Assembly: GCA_938022485.1 (NCBI GenBank)
Contig: CALIEE010000002.1
Coordinates: 1-7,755 of the forward strand
DNA from: an uncultured bacterium
GTDB taxonomy: Bacteria; Bdellovibrionota_C; UBA2361; SZUA-149; CALKYB01
DNA length: 7,755 bases
Direction: 5' to 3'
In this document: positions 1 through 5,489 of the stretch, piece after piece
How positions within the stretch are numbered: position 1 is the first letter of the stretch
How the letters are laid out: each line of letters starts with the position of its first letter
Notes under the pieces: model-generated
Database searches by the model: none
Seen by the model: the letters and a program-made list of their open reading frames with translations, nothing else
What the model was told of the DNA's origin: nothing
Position numbers and translations under genes: made by a program

Positions 1-84
1 TAAACGGCGACCGTTTGTATGTTCGAATTGTCCTCAAACAGAACAATCTCTAAGAGGTTTTAAATTTAGTAGTTTAACTAGTAA

Positions 85-118
85 GACCAGCAGGTTTTCT
101 AAACCGAGCCAGCTGGTC
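85..118. repeat. Nested inverted repeat (hairpin) upstream of first gene
   Basis: The arms GACCAGC (85-91) and GCTGGTC (112-118) pair perfectly. Inside them GGTTT (93-97) and AAACC (101-105) form a second stem with a three-base loop. The inner and outer stems are offset by one base on the left and six on the right. No run of T follows on either strand, so this is not a standard intrinsic terminator. It may be an RNA structure or the tail of an upstream unit. The function is unknown. Confidence 0.45.
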
Positions 119-158
119 CTCTGATTGCAAAAATAGTCCAATAACTATTAATAGGTCA

Positions 159-193
159 AAATGAAGTAAATAGAGTATCTAAATACTTCATTT
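159..193. promoter_or_regulatory. 35-base imperfect palindrome in the leader of the first gene
   Basis: AAATGAAGTA (159-168) and TACTTCATTT (184-193) are exact reverse complements. The interior continues the symmetry: TAGA (171-174) and TCTA (178-181) pair around a GTA centre, separated from the outer arms by AA on each side. The element ends 26 bases before the ATG at 220. Such near-complete dyad symmetry suits either an operator for a dimeric regulator or a leader hairpin. The sequence alone does not decide between them. Confidence 0.5.
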
Positions 194-219
194 GATTACT
201 GAGGTGAAAAAACTCAACC

Positions 220-942
220 ATGTCCATAAGAATATTTACAATTTATTCAGGCTTTATTTGCTCTCTAGCAATTTTTATATTCCCCTGCTTTGCCCAAAGC
301 ACACCTGAGCCTGAGTTACTTTTACCCGGCTCTTTTCACGGTGATGAACTAACAGGCAAAACTGGCGAAACATGGGTTGCCCTGATTGAGACAGAAAAAG
401 GCTTCGAGCTAAGAAATGTAACTGTCTCGGTAGAAGCAACTCATGACCCATTAAACGATGAGAAAGAATCTGATAAGTCAGGAAAAATCGTTTCCGTTGC
501 AGGTACAAAAGACCAAAAAGCTCCCTTATTTTTACTGAGAAACCTACCTGGCACTAAGCTAGGCCCAGTCAAAATGGTAAAGAAGGAAAAGATAGACCTT
601 TACCCGGGTAAAAGCCTGGGATTTCCCGCAGGGAATGCTTATCTATATTTACTGGTGACTGGTTTAGCCAAAAAAAGTTCGAGTGGCGAAATCGGGTTTA
701 AAGACTACCAAGTAAGCACTCAACTGGGTGATAAGAACACCTTACTATTTGAACACAAAGCTCCTGACCTCGATGGTGGGGTCCCTTCCCTCCTCTGGTC
801 TGGAGATATAAATGGAGATGGAATACCTGATTTTCTCATGTCAACTTCAGGTAAATACAGTGCTATGGAATGGACTCTTTTCTACTCCGACAAAAACGAA
901 CAAAGTTTCAAAAAAATAAGTTTCTCCTCTTATAGTTGCTAG
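220..942 (+). CDS. Exported hypothetical protein with Asp/Asn calcium-loop-like motif near the C-terminus
   Basis: The 240-residue product begins with a Sec-type signal peptide: basic start, hydrophobic core around residues 8-21, likely cleavage after FAQS near residue 25-27. The mature part is mainly beta-prone and has no recognised catalytic motif. Residues 195-204 (GDINGDGIPD) match the DxNxDGxxD calcium-binding loop seen in FG-GAP, dockerin and EF-hand-like proteins. The following segment, LFYSDKN and a last-residue Cys, resembles the end of a family of uncharacterised secreted proteins, so I take the C-terminus as complete. A GAGG at 201-204 is the only Shine-Dalgarno-like site; it lies 15 bases from the ATG, unusually far. 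The gene converges on the beta-helix gene with only 17 bases between the stops and no clear terminator. The role is unknown; a periplasmic or surface location is inferred. Confidence 0.8.
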   Translation: MSIRIFTIYSGFICSLAIFIFPCFAQSTPEPELLLPGSFHGDELTGKTGETWVALIETEKGFELRNVTVSVEATHDPLNDEKESDKSGKIVSVAGTKDQKAPLFLLRNLPGTKLGPVKMVKKEKIDLYPGKSLGFPAGNAYLYLLVTGLAKKSSSGEIGFKDYQVSTQLGDKNTLLFEHKAPDLDGGVPSLLWSGDINGDGIPDFLMSTSGKYSAMEWTLFYSDKNEQSFKKISFSSYSC

Positions 943-959
943 AAAACTCAGGCAATCAT

Positions 960-2633
960 TTAGTGAACATGGTCACAATAAACTGGGCCAGAATCTATAG
1001 TGTTATTGTTTTCGATTACAACCCAGCGAGACCTACTTCTTTCCGCAGCATTGGGGTTAATCACCATATTGCGGTCAACCCCAATTCCTCGACACCTAGC
1101 AGAGCCAGCTGTATTGTTTCCTGACATTCTATTATTGGATACCGTTAGTCTCGTTGGGTTCCCTCCACCTGCCTGATTCCAGGCATGATCATCAAATACC
1201 ATAGCACTTCTGCTCATGCCTCGAATATCATTATTTCGAACAACCGCATTAGTCGAGCCATTAACAATATCTACCCCATGCTCTTTACCACCGACTAAGG
1301 TATTATTCTCAACAAGAATATTATCGCAGTCATTAACAGCAACAACACCAGAACCTGCATTTGTTGATCTAGAGTTTCTTACGGTGAAGCCGCTAATCCC
1401 AATACAGGTAATGGCATGATCTCCACCTGCTCGGTCATTAGCTCTTCCATTTACCGTTAGTCCATCAATAACAACATTAGAGCTTCCATTTGCAGCCCAT
1501 ATAGCCTGTCTTAAACCTGGGTCCTGACCAATGTTTTGAATAGTTCCTCCCAAAATTGTTGTATTCGCAGAACTATGAATTCCAAGACCTATTCCAGCCG
1601 CATTCTGGATAGTTACGTTTTGAAACCTCGTATTATTGCTGCCCGTGATCAGTACTGTAATCTCCCTAGCTGCAGTATTACCCCCATCAAAGATTAGATT
1701 ATCTAATCTAAGATTCTGACTTCTATTAATGGCTACTCCACGACGAGGATCAGTCATTCTGATAATCGGAGGATTGGCAGCATTTACTCCCCTAATAGTA
1801 ATATTCTTGTTGATTACAAGTGTTCCAGAGGTGCTGTAATTACCGGAGTTCAGGCAGAGAGTCTGGCCTCCAGAAGCTCCGTTTATAGCCCCCTGAAGTC
1901 CACCACCTGGGTTGATTGTGGTATTACAATTACCACCGCTAGCTACAACAGGTGCTGGCGGTGTTACTGGCAAGGGAGCCGGTAACGGAACAGCTGGGGT
2001 TGTAGAAGCTGGGGGCTGTTGAGGTTGAGAAGGACTACTAGTCACTACTGGACTACTGCCTCCACCCCTTATAGTTTGTCCGGAACATATCCAACCTCCA
2101 TTAGCAGGATCACAATCGTGTCCAGCAGACTTATCGTAAACTCCACACTCTCTCTCGAAAGCAGCCTTTGCAACTCCCAAACTAGGGCCTGATGTCTGAC
2201 AGGCTGTGGGACGTGAAATGGTCACAGAAGGAGTATTACTTACCGTGGGTTGAGATTGAATTGTTGGTTGAAGAGTAGCTGGTCGAACCGCTGGTCGTTG
2301 AGGCACTGTTTGTTGAGGCTGGGCTTGTTGAGGCTGGGCTTGTTGGGAAGGTGGTTCTTGAGGAGCAGGCTGCTGGACAGGTGTAACTTCACTCGCGTCT
2401 GAGAAGCAAATCCATCTAGTTCCTACCCTGCGACAGTCGTTACCGTCACTCCTACTAAAAGAGCCGCACTCTCGATTGAAAGCTAAAATTGCCCCAAAAA
2501 TATTTGAAGCCGAAACCTGGCAGCCAGTGCCAACAAAGTTTTGAGAAGGCTGGGCTGCGACTAAGTTTGGAAAGAATAGAGCAAGAGAGAGAAATAATTT
2601 AAAAAATCTGGCTCCAGTAATTCTTAGTTTCAT
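960..2633 (-). CDS. Secreted right-handed parallel beta-helix protein with two four-cysteine modules
   Basis: The 557-residue product has a Sec signal peptide (about residues 1-28, cleavage near VAAQ). Two homologous modules follow, at about 33-80 and 142-186. Both carry four Cys at identical spacing (38/56/67/76 and 145/163/174/183) and a shared AF-x-RECG ... DC ... WIC pattern. They are joined by Gln/Pro/Thr-rich low-complexity linkers (about 83-140 and 190-232). From about residue 236 to the end there is a pectate-lyase-like or NosD-like parallel beta-helix. It opens with a LQGAI ... TLCLNSGNY segment and continues with many N-x-x-I/V-x-N-x-x-I rungs; six more Cys lie here. No polysaccharide-lyase catalytic triad could be assigned. 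The likely role is binding or modifying surface polysaccharide, but this is inference from the fold. The ATG at 2633 is chosen for its signal peptide; AAAGGG lies 9 bases upstream. Confidence 0.93.
   Translation of the reverse strand: MKLRITGARFFKLFLSLALFFPNLVAAQPSQNFVGTGCQVSASNIFGAILAFNRECGSFSRSDGNDCRRVGTRWICFSDASEVTPVQQPAPQEPPSQQAQPQQAQPQQTVPQRPAVRPATLQPTIQSQPTVSNTPSVTISRPTACQTSGPSLGVAKAAFERECGVYDKSAGHDCDPANGGWICSGQTIRGGGSSPVVTSSPSQPQQPPASTTPAVPLPAPLPVTPPAPVVASGGNCNTTINPGGGLQGAINGASGGQTLCLNSGNYSTSGTLVINKNITIRGVNAANPPIIRMTDPRRGVAINRSQNLRLDNLIFDGGNTAAREITVLITGSNNTRFQNVTIQNAAGIGLGIHSSANTTILGGTIQNIGQDPGLRQAIWAANGSSNVVIDGLTVNGRANDRAGGDHAITCIGISGFTVRNSRSTNAGSGVVAVNDCDNILVENNTLVGGKEHGVDIVNGSTNAVVRNNDIRGMSRSAMVFDDHAWNQAGGGNPTRLTVSNNRMSGNNTAGSARCRGIGVDRNMVINPNAAERSRSRWVVIENNNTIDSGPVYCDHVH
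2310..2345. repeat. 15-base tandem repeat coding the Gln/Pro linker
   Basis: The unit TTGTTGAGGCTGGGC occurs at 2310-2324 and 2325-2339, and its first six bases recur at 2340-2345. On the minus strand it encodes repeated AQPQQ in the linker between the two cysteine modules. In-frame 15-base units can vary in copy number by slippage without breaking the protein. Confidence 0.85.
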
Positions 2634-2667
2634 CTTAAACGGCCCTTTGATAGTGAAGGAAAAAGTC

Positions 2668-2711
2668 TGGCTTTTTTAAAATACACTGTAAATACAGGTA
2701 GATAAAAGCCA
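2668..2711. promoter_or_regulatory. Nested dyads in the divergent control region
   Basis: An outer perfect 8-base inverted repeat, TGGCTTTT (2668-2675) and AAAAGCCA (2704-2711), encloses an inner dyad CTGTA-AA-TACAG (2686-2697). A further arm pair, AGTAGA (2712-2717) and TCTACT (2725-2730), follows immediately. The elements sit upstream of the beta-helix gene on one side and a possible small ORF on the other, which is where an operator would be expected. No -10/-35 pair could be assigned with confidence. Confidence 0.4.
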
Positions 2712-2738
2712 AGTAGAATCAAGGTCTACTAGGTAGTT

Positions 2739-2885
2739 ATGAGAAATAATCGAGCTGATGTGCTGTCAATTATTCCTCTACTCATTGCTATTCTGGTCCT
2801 TGTTGAGCTGGAAATCGTTGGCTGCTGGCATGCACTCGGAACCTCAAAGACTGAGCTTAATGAGCTTCTATATACTGAAAGCTAA
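2739..2885 (+). CDS. Possible small single-span membrane peptide (48 aa)
   Basis: The frame starting with MRNNRADVL gives a charged N-terminus, one hydrophobic helix over about residues 9-28 (LSIIPLLIAILVLVEL), and a short polar tail ending in TES. AGGT at 2731-2734 lies only 4 bases before the ATG, a weak and close Shine-Dalgarno. A different frame, 2758-2988, is also open for 76 codons and starts with a hydrophobic stretch, but it has no ribosome binding site and a less natural tail. At most one of the two is real. The remaining bases of this gap (2886-2998) show nothing further. The function is unknown. Confidence 0.3.
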   Translation: MRNNRADVLSIIPLLIAILVLVELEIVGCWHALGTSKTELNELLYTES

Positions 2886-2998
2886 ACTAAACTTTCGAAA
2901 AGAACGGAATTTAAAGTGGTTTCAATCTATAAGGAAGCGGGAAGTGAAAGACCTATCAACTCTGGATCTTAAACCTCCTACTTCGTAAAATTTATAAC

Positions 2999-3529
2999 TC
3001 AGGCTTTACACTTGAGTTTAAGTTTTACTGCTAGCTCTGCCAATCTTTTATTGTCTTTGGGAAAAGGAATTAATTCTTCTTTAGCAATAATTTCCATAAT
3101 TATCGCTGCTTGCTCAAATCGATGGGCAACGTTTCCAGAGCATTTATCTGGAAGTACTGCTCCATACCTTTCACGATCAACAGCCGTCAAAAGACATGCA
3201 ATTCGGTTGGGATTAGAGATGGCGCCATATGATGGCCAACCAAATAATCTACCCATGATTCCGCCGTTTAAAACTAAACAAGATTGGCGCTTCAATGGGC
3301 TCATTCTAATCTCAAAAGGCTCAATGTTTTCACAAGGGGAGTTTTCACAAATGATCTCACCAACTCACGCAAGGCGTTTTTGAAAGTCAGGTCCAACACC
3401 GGGCCAGATTCCTGCACCATTGCCATAAGTGTTTGAGGGATCGAAAAAAATAAATATCTTTTTTTGTTCCGCCTGCGCCGGAGCAAAAAGGGAAAATAGA
3501 ATTAATGCTAGCAAAATTAGCTTATTCAA
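2999..3529 (-). pseudogene. Exported six-cysteine protein gene interrupted by one in-frame TGA
   Basis: Reading from TTG at 3529, which has GGAG six bases upstream (3536-3539), the frame gives a signal peptide of about 20 residues (MNKLILLALILF..., AQA cleavage) and then a conserved-looking secreted domain. Codon 55 (3365-3367) is TGA. The same frame continues without any indel to codon 176 and ends in another TGA at 2999-3001. Residues after the stop look like a folded protein: CENSPC (61-66), NGGIMGRLFGWPS (88-100), ACLLTAVDRERYG and a helical Lys-rich tail. The six Cys (61, 66, 84, 112, 130, 174) would allow three disulfides. An internal ATG at 3304 could restart the final 101 residues, without a signal peptide. 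CGA to TGA or TGG to TGA would explain the lesion. I do not recognise the family. An upstream TTG at 3556 is also in frame but has no good ribosome binding site. Confidence 0.75.
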
Positions 3530-3710
3530 TGGTCTCTCCAGGTAGAAGCAACTCAAGGACAGAGCTGCGAGTAAAGAACAGAGTACTTAAAAGCACTCAA
3601 GAAACGCTGCAACTAGATACATCAAAGCTGCTTCAGACTGGAGAGGTATAAAACCTCATTGCCTCTCACTACCCGAATCGTAGAATATCAAAAAAAGGGT
3701 AATTTATAAA

Positions 3711-3734
3711 CTCAGCTAGGGCTTCCACGCTGAG
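3711..3734 (-). terminator. Weak hairpin downstream of the 314-aa gene
   Basis: CTCAGC and GCTGAG form a six-base stem around a 12-base loop. On the minus strand, an AT-rich stretch with T-runs (TTTATAAATT, then seven T about 20 bases on) follows. The hairpin lies about 45 bases past the stop of the 314-residue gene and before the disrupted exported-protein gene. The stem is short, so this is a tentative call. Confidence 0.3.
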
Positions 3735-3779
3735 ATGAACTTATTTCAAATATAGAATTATCAGCTCAACCAAAACGCT

Positions 3780-4724
3780 TTACTTACAATGAATATCCTC
3801 ACCCTGCTTCACTTCCGCCTCTATCGAAGTGGCTGTTGGCGTCACTCGCACCAAGGTGATCAATTTGTCAGGATTGTTTTCGTTCCAGGTATGAACTTCT
3901 TCTTTAAGCACATGGCTAGATCCCATCGAAACAAACTTCACTTCTCCTCCACCTTCTCCTACAAGGTTAACTAGATGTTGTTCTCTTTTATCCGAAATCT
4001 CTTTAAATCTTGGGTCATCAACTTCGATACATGGCTCTTTCTTCAGTAGACTTGTGCTTGCCTTTTGAAGCTCTGGATCTTCTCCGGCTAGGACTTCCAT
4101 TTTCCCCTGCGCGGCTCTTTCAATAAACTTATCGTAAAGAGCATCTTCTGCTAGAGACTCTTTCACCCCCTGGTAGCGTTGAACTATTTTTAGCAAATCA
4201 ATCTGCTCCGAAGTTAAGCCTCTCATTAAACCCTGCCTCAGTAACTGGGCGGTAGCTTCTGAATCTTTTAATTCGGGGTTTGCACTTATTACCTGCTCAG
4301 CGTATTGGCCTACTTCCTTGATGTAGTTGAATCTTTCAACATATCCAGCAGCAATCTCTGGTGTCATTCCATCAAGACGTATCTTATCGACTTTCATAGC
4401 CTCAAGAATCTCTGCAATTTGCGCCTGAACTTTTTCAGCCTTATCAGCTACTTCTACTCCCACTAGGTCAGCCAAGTCTGCTCGATCGTGGTACTGCTCG
4501 ATATTAACCAGTACAGTTTGAATATCCCCTCCTTGTTCAGGATGGTGCCACTCCACTGTGGCAGTTTCAGTAGTTAAACTACCAAGCCTCGCCAATAGTT
4601 CTGGAGAATATCTATTTAGTTGTAGTGATTGCGACTCAGCAGTTTTGGCGTCTGTAATTGCAGTCTCTGGAGTAGATGTTAGATCTTCGGTTTGAGTTTG
4701 GGCCTGGGCTAGTAAATTCGACAT
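3780..4724 (-). CDS. Hypothetical soluble protein, possibly a divergent TraB/GumN/ChaN/Tiki-superfamily member
   Basis: The 314-residue product has no signal peptide or membrane segment. The first 40 residues are rich in Gln, Thr, Ser and Ala and look disordered. Residues 70-80 (TVLVNIEQYHD) are followed by a helix (QAQIAEILEAM) and the strand KIRLDG (114-119). A helical middle follows at about 120-225. The C-terminal part has DKREQHL (245-251) and then a strand ending in MGSSH (267-271). This order (xxxH after a strand; a helix and strand ending in an acidic-Gly; Arg helix; GxxH) mirrors the Tiki/TraB/GumN/ChaN superfamily. Here the first motif is EQYH rather than GxxH, and Asp118 stands where Glu is usual, so activity may be altered. 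That assignment is my inference from motifs, not a database hit. The start is firm: AGAGG (4730-4734) lies five bases before the ATG. It is a single gene with no same-strand partner close by. Confidence 0.88.
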   Translation of the reverse strand: MSNLLAQAQTQTEDLTSTPETAITDAKTAESQSLQLNRYSPELLARLGSLTTETATVEWHHPEQGGDIQTVLVNIEQYHDRADLADLVGVEVADKAEKVQAQIAEILEAMKVDKIRLDGMTPEIAAGYVERFNYIKEVGQYAEQVISANPELKDSEATAQLLRQGLMRGLTSEQIDLLKIVQRYQGVKESLAEDALYDKFIERAAQGKMEVLAGEDPELQKASTSLLKKEPCIEVDDPRFKEISDKREQHLVNLVGEGGGEVKFVSMGSSHVLKEEVHTWNENNPDKLITLVRVTPTATSIEAEVKQGEDIHCK

Positions 4725-4755
4725 AAAAACCTCTATTTTTTTAAACCTACCTGCA

Positions 4756-4783
4756 TTTCTATTATGAGAAAATTCAATAGAAA
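4756..4783. promoter_or_regulatory. Perfect 8-base inverted repeat upstream of the 314-aa gene
   Basis: TTTCTATT (4756-4763) and AATAGAAA (4776-4783) are exact reverse complements around a 12-base loop. The element lies 32 to 59 bases before the ATG at 4724 on the minus strand, in the expected promoter or leader zone. It could be an operator or a transcript hairpin. Confidence 0.4.
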
Positions 4784-4985
4784 CGTATCCTAATTTTACT
4801 AAATATTAGTTTTGTTTACTTAGCGGCGCTTTGATTCTCTAAGGCTCTAAAAGCTTAGATATCCAGACCCCTAAATTTCGAAATATGATGCCTAAAGTTA
4901 AATCTCGAATCATTCGAACTTGTTAGCAAAATATTTTCAGGCCTATTCAGTGGTTTTCAAGAAAAAGTAGAGGGGTCGATCATCC

Positions 4986-5045
4986 AAGGAGGGTAGACAA
5001 ATGGATCAATTAGTTTCTGATTTTCTATTAGTAAATCGACGTTAA
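4986..5045 (+). CDS. Possible 14-residue Leu/Val-rich leader peptide with strong ribosome binding site (ATG at 5001)
   Basis: AAGGAGGG (4986-4993) is the best Shine-Dalgarno sequence in the window and sits seven bases before ATG at 5001. The ORF (5001-5045) encodes MDQLVSDFLLVNRR and a TAA. Five of 14 residues are Leu or Val, partly as adjacent codons (CTA TTA GTA). A long inverted repeat starts six bases after the stop. The arrangement recalls leader peptides of amino-acid attenuators, but the next gene starts 445 bases later. It could equally be the surviving start of a lost gene. Confidence 0.35.
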   Translation, partial: KEGRQMDQLVSDFLLVNRR

Positions 5046-5050
5046 ACCAC

Positions 5051-5120
5051 TTAACCAATATAGCTAACCAAAGTAACTACCCATAATGTCTTGGTTAATA
5101 TATTGGCTAACTCTCTTTTA
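5051..5120 (+). terminator. Long AT-rich hairpin after the tiny ORF, terminator- or attenuator-like
   Basis: The left arm 5051-5073 (starting TTAACCAATATA) pairs with the right arm 5090-5110 (ending TATTGGCTAA). The outer part has 11 of 12 positions paired; a 2x1 internal loop and seven to eight more pairs follow, with an apical loop of about 18 bases. On the plus strand a T-rich tract (CTCTCTTTTA, 5111-5120) follows. The stem is AT-rich, so strength as a terminator is uncertain. Confidence 0.45.
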
Positions 5121-5465
5121 GTGTCTTCTCTAAAGTATTTAAGTCTGAGGTTTGAGTCTTGAGAATATCTCAGCTCCATACTTCTGTGGTTATACTTCTC
5201 TGGTCATCGAGTGCGAGTGATACCGGACTCAGGCACTTTAGCCTTGAGACCTATAACATTGAAATTTTTACTGCTAACATATAGATTAGGTGGGTTTGCT
5301 CGCTAAAATTATTTTCTAAAGTAGAATTCCAGACTTGCCATGCGATATCGAGAATGTTCGCTATCTCATGGTCAAGATTGGTAGTTAAAAGGTTTTTGTC
5401 GGTACTCTCTTGTGAGTGGCTAGATCTTCAATCAGTTTTCCTGGAGATCTCGCCATTCACAACCA

Positions 5466-5482
5466 CCCCAAATTGGGGGGAG
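5466..5482 (+). promoter_or_regulatory. Ribosome binding site of the reductase gene inside a small dyad
   Basis: The G-run GGGGGGAG (5475-5482) lies seven bases before the ATG at 5490 and is the likely ribosome binding site. Its left part is the right arm of the dyad CCCCA-AAT-TGGGG (5466-5478). If the hairpin forms in the mRNA, it would partly hide the ribosome binding site, so translation could depend on structure. The stem is only five pairs. Confidence 0.45.
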
Positions 5483-5489
5483 TATCTTT

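Larger units (their letters stand above)
4784..5489. other. Long intergenic region rich in palindromes, no convincing full-length gene
   Basis: This stretch separates two divergently transcribed genes. It holds several dyads: ACTAA-ATA-TTAGT (4798-4810), a bulged eight-pair stem (4838-4859), ATTTCGAAAT (4875-4884), TCGAAT-C-ATTCGA (4905-4917) and TGAGA-ATA-TCTCA (5160-5172). It also holds a tiny ORF with a very strong ribosome binding site and a long hairpin, listed separately. One plus-strand frame (5159-5498) is open except for one TAG. No promoter pair could be assigned with confidence, and nothing here resembles a tRNA or a known riboswitch. Confidence 0.6.

Noticed and set aside
1..16. 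Terminator hairpin AAACGG-CGA-CCGTTT at the window edge
   Set aside because: The six-pair stem is real but no T-run follows and the upstream gene is not visible, so its role cannot be judged.
960..2633. Pectate lyase enzyme
   Set aside because: The parallel beta-helix fold is clear, but no lyase catalytic motif or calcium-binding Asp cluster could be assigned, so only the fold is named.
2686..2697. LexA (SOS) box
   Set aside because: CTGTA-AA-TACAG has CTG and CAG only six bases apart, while the gammaproteobacterial LexA box needs ten.
2758..2988. 76-codon plus-strand frame beginning with a hydrophobic stretch
   Set aside because: It overlaps the 48-codon candidate in another frame, lacks a ribosome binding site, and its basic tail shows no protein-family features; kept only as an alternative.
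3365..3367. Selenocysteine at the in-frame TGA
   Set aside because: No convincing bacterial SECIS-like hairpin was seen right after the TGA, the protein has no redox motif around it, and the other six cysteines already give an even number.
3012..3383. 123-codon plus-strand frame
   Set aside because: It is antisense to the disrupted exported-protein gene, whose minus-strand product has a signal peptide and coherent cysteine pattern.
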